From: Metarhizium brunneum
Lineage: Eukaryota; Ascomycota; Sordariomycetes; Hypocreales; Clavicipitaceae
Reading direction: 5' to 3'
Assembly (NCBI RefSeq): GCF_013426205.1
Contig: NC_089422.1
Span: forward strand, 7,653,001-7,717,000
Length of the DNA stretch: 64,000 bases
The translations under genes were made by a program, and so were the position numbers. The number at the start of each line of letters is the position of its first letter. Position 1 is the first letter of the stretch. A model generated the notes under the pieces. That model worked only from the letters and a program-made list of their open reading frames with translations. It was not told the origin of the DNA and ran no database searches. Below, in pieces: positions 54,611 to 64,000 of this stretch.

Positions 54611-57413
54611 TCAAGCGCGACTGTCCTTCATCTTGTCTCTGAACGCCATAAATTCTCGCATCCGTGATTCATGCTCCTCGCATACACTGACCCATTGTCT
54701 TCGCACATCGTTATCCTGCTGAACCCAGCTATAATACGCTTGTAAATCGGCATCTCCCCGAGCTGCCAAAAAGCCATATCCCTTGCTGGCTCTCGTGTTC
54801 TCAATCAGTAACTTTCTAGTAGCGAAATGATCAACAACTAGCCCGTTGAACGTGTCCCATTGTCGCAAGTAACTTTCAAAATCGCCAACATATTTCGTCC
54901 AGGAGGCAGTGTTTGGTTTCATCCCGTCGATAGCGACCGTGGGAGGCAGACGGGGTGCCAGTGGGACCGAGGGAAACTCCAAAGGTACAGGTCTTGGTAC
55001 CTTGGCTCGTGGACCGTCAGATGCTTTGCTCTCGAAAGGTAAATTATCCTTCATTCCGTCGAAAGACTCGAGACCTACTTTTTGCTGGGAGAAGGGCGGA
55101 ACATTCTTAAGATCTGCAAAATTCGCCCTAAACTCTTCACTATCTTCCGAACCCGCAGCATTTACGTCCAGAGGAACTTTTGCCGGTCGCTGTGGCTTTT
55201 CATCGTCAGCCATGCCGCCAGCTACTTTCCCAGCACGCCATTCTGGTCGAGATGGCTCGACAGGGATATTTCGTGCCGTTTGAGTTGCAGATGCACCAGA
55301 GGACATCGGCGAATCGATATCCATAGCCTGCGGGCTATCAGTCGCTGGTGCCTGCTCTTGCGCCTGTGCATTTCTTCCGCGCCATTCGTAGGTCTCGTCT
55401 TCGCTACTGCTTTCTTCAACTGTCGCTGCTGTCCCTGCCATCGGCCTAATCTTTTGTTTCCTGGAGTTGGTGCGGCTAGCGCGTGTTGGCGAAGCAGACG
55501 GGCCAGGTTGTGGCTGTGGGACAAACGTCTGAGCATTGAATTTGTCGCTCCATCCATCGGGATTAAAACCACCCTCGACCTGCGCAGCATGAGAGGTTGT
55601 ATTAGCACTATCACTGTGACGCATGGTTGGACGCTTGATCGTCGAGTGACGAGCTCGTTGAGTACACGAAGAGGGCATAAAACCCACATTGGCGTCCTCT
55701 TCAGTCGTGCCTGCATTGAACTGATACGTGTTCGAGTTGTCGTCCTTGACAAAACTGGTGTTTATGTCATCAAGGCTACTCTTCGCGAAGCTGTGTCCGC
55801 CAGGCACGTTTGGAGTCTCCGCAAAAGTGTCATCGTTTATAGGGAAGCTAAAGCTATGTGATCGGGTTCGGTTAGCTGCTTGTGCATGTTTCGATGTCTC
55901 TGTGTAGCAATCCGTTGACAAAATGCATTCTTTTTCTTCCGTGAGCCACGGAAGGCCTTCCTTATTGTTGATAAGCCTATTCAAGATATTGGTCTGTTGT
56001 CGCTCAAACGACAAAAGTGTGACACTGCCACCCTTTTTCCCACTCGGAGACCTTTGTTGATACACGGTTCCTGAACTATCAAGACCGGCTGTCGGAGATG
56101 TCCACGCCTTCCCAGGTTTTGTGGAGCCTGGATATGTGGAAAAGATTGACACTTTATGACGATGGTGATTAAGAGGAGTTTCATACATAGTAGGTTCATC
56201 CTTGTTGCCCATTGCTAATGGTACGTAAGCTTTGGTGTGTTGCAGCGTGTTATACATGCGGAAATAACTTACAATTATCCTCCATAGGAGATTTCGCAGT
56301 CTCGTTTGTAGGATCGGCGTCGAATCTCGCGTCGGCCCGTGACTCAGGCGACGTATTGGTATACGTTCCCGTACCCTCGTCCGCACTTTGAGAATGTTGG
56401 CCTCCATCTGTCGGTACTCGAAGATTTGCATCCCGCTCTTCTTGAGTCGGTCGTCTTGGAACATTAGAGCTGCGCTGATTGTCATCTGAAGCAGATCCCT
56501 CGTCAGCAAGGTTGCCGTCGCGAGCGTTCTTAGCGCGGCCTAACGGCACTGCAGCAAAAGGATCTGTCTTTTCCCCTCCTCGAGAAGTATAAGACGTACC
56601 GTGGCGTGAATCAGACGAGGCTCCTTTCTCCCTAAACTGGCCTAACGGATCGGGCATTGGGCTTGGCACTGGCTTTCGAGGCGGGGGCTGTGGTACATTC
56701 CGTCGTTCAGAATTGGTGTAATTTGCATTTGATACAGGGGGCTCGTCCCCAGGCATAGTCGACCGAGGATAGTAACCAGACTTCCTGGAGCCGAAAGAGG
56801 CTTCTTGTCGTTGTCTCGCCGATTCCGTTCTTGGTGGTTGTCGTGGAGGCGGTGGAGGCGGCTCAGATGGACGAGGTTCGCCCCGTGTATTCTTGCGCAT
56901 GTTCTCAAACGCCTTGGCAGCGTTCTTTTTCGCATTTGGATCGGATCCAAAAGTTTGTTTTGCCGTGGGGGGCACCCCGCTCGAGAATCTTGTCTGCCAC
57001 CGCTGCGCCCCTGAGGTTGCGTTTCTCGCGGCCGGTGTTCGTCGTGGAGGCGTGGGAAACTGTTGGCCAACATCGGCCCAAGGGTTTCCCCTCACACCCG
57101 AGGCCCCGGGATATCGGCCCCTTCCCAGAGTAGCGTCATATTTCGCCTTTGAGGTTGGATCCGAGAGGATCTCATGAGCCTCCTGGATGATTTGAAACTT
57201 GGCAATAGCTTCGTCCTCGTTGCCGCTGTTCCTATCGGGGTGATATTTTAACGCTGCATCATTGAGTCAGCATGCTTTGAAGCAAGGAGATTTCGTTCAT
57301 CTGGTGTGGGAGTATTTATCCTCACCCAACTTTCGATACTGCTTCTTGATTGCCTCAATGTCCGCATCACGCGGCATCCCAAGGTCGGCGTAGTAATCCT
57401 TTTGGGCTGCCAT
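54611..57413 (-). CDS. Large J-domain (DnaJ/HSP40) protein
   Basis: Three exons, 57413-57326, 57253-56273 and 56214-54611, encode 890 residues. The J-domain occupies about 5-72: DYYADLGMPRDADIEAIKKQ, then after the first intron LALKYHPDRNSGNEDEAIAK with the HPD tripeptide needed to stimulate HSP70. It is followed by Pro-rich and disordered sequence (EPPPPPPRQPPRTES; VPQPPPRKPVPSPMP) for more than 500 residues. The final 130 residues are folded and helical (WTKYVGDFESYLRQWDTFN, YYSWVQQDNDVRRQWVSVCE). There is no Gly/Phe region or zinc finger, so it is a class III J-protein. Similar long proteins occur across Pezizomycotina with unknown clients. The second intron acceptor could be at TTAG (used) or at AAAG a few codons earlier. 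Confidence 0.87.
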
Positions 57414-59116
57414 TGAAGAAGGTGTTGGCCGGGTCCTGCAGATCGTAAACGGGGATACTGAAGTCGAATTCCAGACGGCTTTTCTCAATCAACATGACAA
57501 TGAAGAGTTGTCTATCGGGTGTCGACGTCCGTGGACTGATAGTGGTGAAGCGCTTGGTCCCAGGTCGGCCCTTCCTTCGCGGAGTGCGAGCGACGAAGCC
57601 ACTCGAGTATGACACCAAAAGGTAATTAATCTAATAATTAGAGCTGAGAGTGGTCAGTAACCGTACAATAGGGAAGGTAGACGACAAAGCGAGCTTTGAT
57701 CATCCGTCGAGCCTGCAGGTGGAATGTTTCGGAAGGCCTCCCAGTCTGAGCCAAAGTTGAATGCGTAGCTTACCCAAGTTTGCGACTTGACGTCAGCTTG
57801 AAAAATAACGCAGGAATAGACAGACCAGGGCTGTATCTTGAAATACCATGGGAAGTGCAAAAGAAACCAAAAAGAGAGAAGAAGCTCAAGATTAGGAAAG
57901 CCGAGGATCGAGAGGGCTTCCGTGAAAGTATTCACGTTGGTTGGCTTCGCATAAATCACACGTTGACAGGGACCAGCGGACTGGACCTGGGGAGGATGCG
58001 GGACCAGCCAAGGTGTCTGGTACACAAAATCGCACTTGCAGTTTGCATGTGGTCCCCGCGGTGACGCAGCGGGTCATGGGTCAAGTTTTTTGAATGGCGC
58101 CGCTGCAAAGTTGAATGTGGCTGAGTACTGAAGTACCTAGGTACCTAAAGTATGTGGTTATTACTTAAGTTGATGAATCTACACAAGTACTCAAGTAGGT
58201 ACGCACGTCATCGCAACTCGATGGTTTATTGCACAACATTACTCTGTCCATACGGAGCATCTACTTAAGTAGGCTGCTACTAAGTAGGCAGGCACGTTTA
58301 TACAGAGTGAACGGAACATTTGCTGGTTTTGGCCGAGACTCGGCACCCGAGCGGCCTCCACCACGGTCCATTCCAGCAGACACTCTCAAGGCATATCAGG
58401 CACCAGTCTCAAGCGAGAAATGCCAAAGGTCTACTACGTACACAAGCAAGTGCCTCCGCAACGTCGGCTATGTGGTCTCAAGTCCCTTGATCCAATCCGA
58501 TCATCGATCGCTTGATGATGTTTCATGACGCCTTTGTCGTTGCTATTTCAGGGACCATGTCCCTTGTCAAAGTATTCGGTACTTAAGTACCCCGTACCTG
58601 ACACTTACAGAATGCCCCTCCAAACGTGGCGACGTTGACAGTCAAGATCAAAGGCAGCTTAATTCTTGACGCGCTTCTCTTGTTATAAGCTACTTAGTAA
58701 GAAATGCGATCCTTCACTGTCATGGCGCTCAAGTTTACATGATACTTGCTTGCTCCCAGCCAGGATTTAGACGGTCCCCAGCCATACCTACGCAAGGTAG
58801 ACACAAACCTACAGTCTCATTCTCATTCTCAACTTCATGTCAACTTCAACAAGCAGCTAGTGTTGATTCTCAAAAAAAGCCCACCAAAATCACCCTCACA
58901 TACTATACAAATTCCAGGTGCCGGCCAAGCGTTTCTACATTGAGCTGTCATCGGAACCCCAAAGGACAATATTAAGCCACCGTTATTGGTCGCAATGGCT
59001 CCCCCCAGCACTGGTGGTCAAGTGACAGCATAACCGAGTGAATTGCATCGCTGAAAACAAATATATTCGTCGTACAAAATATACCATCTCTTCCAGTCCC
59101 ATTTCACCCTTCTTAA
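57414..59116. other. Intergenic region, about 1.7 kb, no supported gene
   Basis: This is the promoter of the J-domain gene and the 3' flank of the Cue1-like gene. TACCTAGGTACCTA (58134-58147) and several ACTTAAGTA/AAGTAGG/TAAGTACC variants cluster between 58120 and 58600. Frames at 57654-58064 are shadows with no coding features. Confidence 0.5.
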
Positions 59117-59776
59117 TTATTTTTTCTCCGCCGCAATTTTGGCTTCCATCTTCCGCCGCGCTGCCAAGATCATCTCATCTCGTCGTTTCTGCAACGACGC
59201 CTGGCGTTCGTCCCGATTCGAACTCCAGCCTTTCGATTTGGCGTCCTCCTCAAATTCTGCTTCAGTAATCTTGCTCTTTAGGTTATATCGCGTTATTAGG
59301 TCTGGTTGTGATGGCTTGTCTGCTTGTCTCGTCGCAGAAACAGTGCTTGCTCCGGCCGTAGCTTGCCCTGGCGGAGGGGGTGGTTGGAACGTAACAGGAG
59401 GCTATTTCATACCCTATGTTAGCCGACATCCCCAGATGCCACGGCCAACCCAGATGCCATTGGCAAAGCATTCCGGTGCATCTGCAGATGAGAATGATGT
59501 GCTTACAGTCTCAAGCCGCCCAGCCAAGATTCGCTCCGTGGTATTTTGAATACTGCCACCATTACGCTGTAAATCCCACAAGATGCTCCGTCTTTCCGCC
59601 TGGGGAAACATCTGTTGTATCCGCTCTACTGCCGTTTCTCGTGATCTCCGTACGTCCTCCGGTGACCTTGTCGGCCGAGGTGTCTGCGTCCCGGAAAAGA
59701 ACAGGTATCGTATTATGAGCCCCGACAGGAGTAGGATTCCTGCCAGGTATGGCAGCGATATTTGTTCATTGGCCAT
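59117..59776 (-). CDS. CUE1: CUE-domain ER membrane protein (Cue1-like, ERAD)
   Basis: Two exons, 59776-59507 and 59401-59117, encode 184 residues. Cue1 anchors and activates the E2 Ubc7 at the ER membrane for ER-associated degradation. A short lumenal N-terminus leads into one membrane helix (about 8-28, LPYLAGILLLSGLIIRYLFF). The CUE domain (about 46-86) shows AVERIQQMFPQAERRSILWD with the MFP motif, then GGSIQNTTERIL. After a Pro-rich linker (FQPPPPPGQATAG), the C-terminus is a charged helix (ITEAEFEEDAKSKGWSSNRD, QKRRDEMILAARRKMEAKIA) in the position of the Ubc7-binding region. Splicing joins RLET to PPVTFQ at a codon border. The order TM-CUE-basic helix is that of Cue1. Confidence 0.87.
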
Positions 59777-60593
59777 GCTGGGTCGCGGGAAGCCTGTAGG
59801 CGGAGGAACAAACCGGTGTCACTCGCCAGATTGGTTTGCCCAGTCAGGTCGAGTGGCAAAAGTATCTCGCGTGAGACTTATGCCGCAGCGTGGTGGTGGT
59901 GCTAGTTTAACTGATAGCAATGAACCACTAGCAAGCCACTGACCGTTGTGCCCTTATAGGTCGACAGATCGATGATTCGTGGATAGAAATAAAGGAGTGA
60001 GGTCTATAGAGCACGCGATGTGAAGTGGTCGGACCACAAATGTTCCGTGCCAACGGAGCCGCTATTGACGGTGTGTACCTGGTAGTAATGTCTGGCTTGG
60101 TATGGTGGTGGAACCTCGGCTAATAATCAATAACTGGCACACACCACACTCTCTTTCATCATACCCGCATGACGTCCGGGGACAACAGAGGCGTATGCGG
60201 CAGCCCGCTTCTTCGAGGAATATTTTCTCACATTATATACCGACATCTCTGAAGCTTAAGAGACAGATATGCTTTGTGGCAAGCATCGCTGCATCACGTT
60301 CACGTCACTGGCTGCTCGTAGCGTTTCCATGAAACATTGCCCAGGAACGTCATATATTGCGGAGCGGCAATCGTATGCTTCATATACCATAAAATATGGC
60401 AAAAAACCTGCCGATAACAACCTGATAATGCATTCCCAGCCCTCCAGCCACCGAACCAAGTTCATATGCCGCAAAGAACCATTGCCCCCGTTCTTTTGTG
60501 GCAGAACGCCGACCGGTCCTAAGGACCAGCTATGAAGCAAACCCGATTTCCACTGCATAAACATACACCATCCTCCGCCACCCGTGCCCTAGT
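59777..60593. other. Intergenic region between Cue1-like and NOT2 genes
   Basis: This is the promoter of the Cue1-like gene and the NOT2 3' flank. A minus-strand frame at 60256-60564 has no recognisable features. No RNA gene was seen. Confidence 0.5.
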
Positions 60594-63037
60594 TCAAGAT
60601 ATTGCAGGCGGTTGGTTCAACGTAGTATCCAAGTCGCCGTAGAACAGAGTGAGCTCTCGCTAAAACAATCCAAGTTAGCCATCAACGTTCTAAGTCGTGG
60701 AAGCTGTAGGAAATCCTTTACCCTGTCCTTTCGCCAGTTGTCTGTATCCCACACAATATAGAATCCCCGCTCGTGATTTGGGCTCAAGATCTGTGGGGTC
60801 ATGTGTTCATCTTTGGTGAGCCATATCTGATGTTTCTTGTGCCATCTCCAGTTTCGAGAATGCCTACACACGTTTGTCAACCCAAGGTACACACCAAAAC
60901 TACTAGTCCGAAGGTTCGACCTACAATTCTACCGCTGCCATTTGCTGTTTGACGTCTGCGGGACAGCTGTAGAATATCCAAAACAGAGTTTCTTCGTTGA
61001 AATTCTGAATTTTGCTTTCAATTGGCTGGACGTTCGTCACATTGTAGCACTCTGGAAGTCGGAACTTGCTACCATTAACTGTCGGCCGAGGGGGGGCATC
61101 ATCAAAGAGCGAGTAAACTTGTGTCGAAATCATCCTGCGCTTTGTTAGTGAGACAAACTGCGTAATTGGAAGCTGGAACATGCTCACTCTTGCGAGTTGA
61201 TATCAAGTCCAATTGTGATAGGATCCATGCCAACTACCATTGCCTGGTAATCCGGATAGTTGTTCATTAATGTCCGCAGTCCTTTGATTCCCCATTTGTC
61301 TACGGCACTCATTCCGCCAAGAGGATCTACCGCGTCCGGGGCCTTGTTCTCCTTCACATCTCGTAACTTTGCAATCGAGTCCTCGTTGCCGATTGCTCCT
61401 AGGGGATTTTGATTCGTGTCATCAACAGTAGATTTGCCTAGGCCATCCTCCCTGGAAATGGGTTTTTGTCTGCTATCATCGTCGGCTCCCAGCCGCTTCC
61501 GGTCTTGGCCGCGGTTTAATGCTACAGGTATCAGCTCGCTTAGTCAACCTCATCCAAGAGGATCTTGGTTCACGACTCACCAACTCCGGGAGGCGACCGC
61601 ACATCGTTTGCCCGACTATTGGCGGACAAAGCATTTAGAAGGCCATTACCCCTCTGCGCTCCTGACGCTCCTTGTTGCGATCCGAACGCCAATGACATCA
61701 GATTTCCACTTCGATCCGACCCAATCTCCCCATTTCCAGCTCTATTTAACGGAGGAAAATCATCAACGCTACTTGGCTGTCCTTGGGAGGCTGTCGCTAT
61801 ATTCCCTTGGTTACCAAATCGAAAGGAGCTTTGGTGTAAAGGCAAACGCGATGAGCCTGATGCGAACAAATCATCCTGGCCTCCTTGCTGAGATGAGACG
61901 GGAGTCGATTGATTTCGTTGAATAGGCCCACTCAAGTTTCGAGATGCTCCCGACGACCACATCGATGCAGGGTTGGCGTTGTTGAGCTGTGAGTTGTTTG
62001 ACAGCGACGGGAACTCGCTGTAAGGATTGTCAGCACGCGTTCCCTTGAAGTAAGCTACGGACAGAGGTATCACGTCATGGTGACACGCAGAAATCAAAAA
62101 AAGGTTTACCCCTTGACAACGGCGGCATAATCCCAGTTGGATGTTTGTAGCAATGATGGCTTTAGTCCAACCAGCCCGCTGCATATGCCTGTCGTGGTCT
62201 GCATGTTGAAAAAGCAACAAGATGAGGTAAAAGGCAGAAGAAAATCCAGACGAGGGTGGCGTTGGTGACGCAGAATGGAAATAGTGAACAAGAGGTGAGA
62301 AGACAAACGGAAAGCACGTACTTTAAGTCCAACGGAGTGGCAGATTGCGACCCGCTCAAGCTCTGCGCAAAACTCACATTTCCTCCCATTTGCCGGGCTT
62401 GGTTTTGGAATCCAGCACCTCCCATCGGTATATTTCCACCGAATGCCCAGCCAGATCCGTTGTTTGCTAGTTTCGTAAATGAACAGTGTCAGCCCTCACG
62501 GTCGTGTGATCGACGGCTGCAGCTTCTTAACGCCGGTACAAAATCATACCTAGCTTCCCGTTTGGCAGCCGGCTCGATACCGATCGTCCTGGTAGTTGAG
62601 GCTGTTGCTGACCGCCGAAATTGCCAGGCATGCCTCTGAGAGACTGCGGCACCGTTCCTATTTCCAATGTATCGAGTTAGTCCGGTTCCTTGACAGCATC
62701 TTTTTTGTTGCCCAAGCAGAACGCCATAGCCTCTCAATGTTCAAAGACTAATGCGCCAACTGTTGACTATACGCTGAAAGAGCCCAATGCCTTCTAATAC
62801 GATATGATCGTCAATCGCTTGATCTTCATAGATGGCCCAATCTTCGCTCCTTGCAGGGCAAGTAGCCAGGCAAGAGATATAGCAACTCCTTTCCAAATCT
62901 GCGGACAAAAGTCTTCCCCGTCATGCACCAACTAGCATAGCACTCTGACCAAAGACGGGGCCGGGCGACGTAACGAGGTGGGAGGATTGAAGATCATGCG
63001 GAAGGAGACTTGGGCACGTCCTACCTGGCCGATTCAT
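60594..63037 (-). CDS. NOT2: CCR4-NOT complex subunit NOT2 (CDC36)
   Basis: Eight exons encode 484 residues: 63037-63025, 62657-62550, 62466-62322, 62017-61581, 61521-61188, 61134-60925, 60863-60722 and 60659-60594. All have GT-AG borders and one continuous frame. NOT2 is a core scaffold of the CCR4-NOT deadenylase that binds NOT1 and NOT3/5. The N-terminus (MNRPGTVPQSLRGMPGNFGG) is encoded by a 13-nt first exon plus exon 2. The conserved middle has SFAQSLSGSQSATPLDLNEF and PSLSNN. The C-terminal NOT box reads DKWGIKGLRTLMNNY, YSLFDDAPPRPTVNGSKFRL, ETLFWIFYSCP, NWRWHKKHQIWLTKDE and the final RRELTLFYGDLDTTLNQPPA. Intron 1 is long (367 nt) for this genome. The last intron was placed because the unspliced frame loses the conserved end. 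Confidence 0.92.
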
Positions 63038-63440
63038 AATGTCTTTGGAATCGCGTGGAACCAATATTATAATTCGCGTCGCAGAGAATTCGGTATTTTA
63101 TTTGAAGGGTGTTGTTCGTCTGGTATGTAACGTGTGCGTTGCTTTCGCAGTTTAAAGGTTGAAGATTGCTTGGTCCCCGATCTTGTGATGGAATCGATCT
63201 TCGGAGAGGCTAACAAGGCTAACTAACCCACGAAGTCGTTGGCCGGATTCAAGTGGGTCCGTGCCGAAGGCGGCTCCGGGGCCAATCACACTCACACGCT
63301 TGTGCCAAGGCTGACGGCAACTGGAAGCAAGATCCCAGTAGGACATGACGACGTCGACGTAATTTACCGCCATTTCTTCATCCAATATATCATCAGTCTC
63401 GTTAGGGATTTGATTAACTTCGCTTGCTCTTCATGGCTGC
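63038..63440. other. Intergenic region between NOT2 and the COBW-type gene
   Basis: This is the NOT2 promoter and the 3' flank of the COBW-type gene. No gene was seen. Confidence 0.5.
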
Positions 63441-64000
63441 TCAATTGATGGCATTGTTAAAGCTCCGTACAAAATCTTCCTCTACAAGCTTTCGCCCTAT
63501 AAATATAATTTTGCCTTGCTCTGGTTGCACCTGCGCAGTTTCTGGGGCGTCGGTCAGCTCAAACACCTCCCTCACACCCTGCAACATCCTGGCCGTCCCA
63601 TCTCGCAAGACTATGCGCCCCTTGGATCGATGAATCTCGAACGTCCCTTCATTCTCGCTTCCCGGCAGTTTGTTGTCCCACAGCACAGAGCGTAACCACT
63701 TGTCCACCTCGGCCACCTTACCTGGCAAGAGGCAGGGCACTGGAATTGACATTGTTGATATGGTCTGGTCTGCTTAGCCAACATGACTCATTCTCTAGTA
63801 AAGGCAATGCTCTATTCGCTGACTTACGGGATCGAGATGACTGTGGCCTTTGAGCCGTTCATTCGCTTCGTTGAATTGGTCGTATGCATGCAGGTCAAGT
63901 AATAGTCCTTCCAATTGGGGCACGACGCTCTTTTCTGTAACATGCAACTTTGCTAGGCCATTGATGGATTGGATTCGCGCCTTAACAAGCTGTAACTCGT
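63441..64000 (-). CDS. COBW/ZNG1-type GTPase, 3' part only
   Basis: The visible part consists of an exon entering from the right edge (64000-63828) and a last exon (63764-63441); the N-terminal GTPase half lies beyond the window. The exon 1 fragment reads VKARIQSINGLAKLHVTEKS and LLLDLHAYDQFNEA, the segment between the G-domain and the C-terminal domain in CobW/CBWD proteins. The C-terminal domain (PGKVAEVDKWLRSVLWDNKL, GTFEIHRSKGRIVLRDGTAR, GKIIFIGRKL) is typical of this family, whose eukaryotic members (ZNG1) are zinc metallochaperones for methionine aminopeptidase. The splice DP/TISTMSIPVP keeps frame with a GTAAGT donor. The catalytic motifs cannot be seen here. Confidence 0.83.

Noticed and set aside
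57654..58064. Overlapping frames of about 95-123 codons on both strands
   Set aside because: They have no conserved motif, conflict with each other, and lie in the J-domain gene promoter region.
1..64000. CRISPR arrays, rRNA, prokaryotic operon signals or intact transposons
   Set aside because: No regularly spaced repeats, rRNA-like blocks, long terminal repeats or transposase/reverse transcriptase frames were seen. The DNA is eukaryotic, with spliced genes.

Overview
The window is nuclear DNA of a filamentous ascomycete. The signs are short GT-AG introns (about 50-140 nt), fungus-specific gene families (SUN/GH132 wall protein, Cue1-like ERAD factor, FUSC/DUF2421-type membrane protein, NMA111, DBP7) and sequences that read like Sordariomycetes. 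An insect- or plant-associated member of Hypocreales is my best guess, but that is inference. There is no operon structure, and I found no tRNA, rRNA, CRISPR array or intact transposon.

Layout, left to right: a mitochondrial-type PPR protein running off the left edge (-); a 3 kb gene-free stretch; DEAD-box helicase DBP7 (+); a 107-aa Gly/Val repeat protein (+); a five-exon COPI-associated/Tvp15-like Golgi protein (-), divergent from mitochondrial EF-G2 MEF2 (+); a 3.3 kb gap; a SUN-family GPI-anchored wall protein (+); CSN12 PCI protein (-); mitochondrial acetyl-CoA acetyltransferase (-), divergent from RAD6/UBC2 (+); a 2 kb gap; conventional kinesin heavy chain (+); a multi-pass membrane protein with a PPxY motif (-); a small class I methyltransferase and the PP2A methyltransferase PPM1 (+,+); SAGA subunit SPT3 (+); a 1,172-aa FUSC/DUF2421-like membrane protein (-); AP-2 sigma (+); a zinc-knuckle protein with an in-frame TAG before a good splice donor (-); IST1 (-); HtrA-like protease NMA111 (-); a decayed copy of CDC37 (-); a small Myb/SANT-like protein (-); a large J-domain protein (-); a Cue1-like protein (-); CCR4-NOT subunit NOT2 (-); and the 3' part of a COBW/ZNG1 GTPase (-) at the right edge.

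Most genes are conserved housekeeping functions (ribosome biogenesis, mitochondrial translation, vesicle traffic, ubiquitin, transcription) and do not form a pathway cluster. The most notable items are the CDC37 pseudogene at 51.0-52.0 kb, which keeps intron signals but has lost its centre; the TAG interruption in the zinc-knuckle gene; and two palindromic motif families (TACGGAGTAC-like and TACCTAGGTA-like) scattered through the intergenic DNA. Exon structures were inferred by hand from splice signals, reading frame and remembered family sequence. No alignments or database searches were run.
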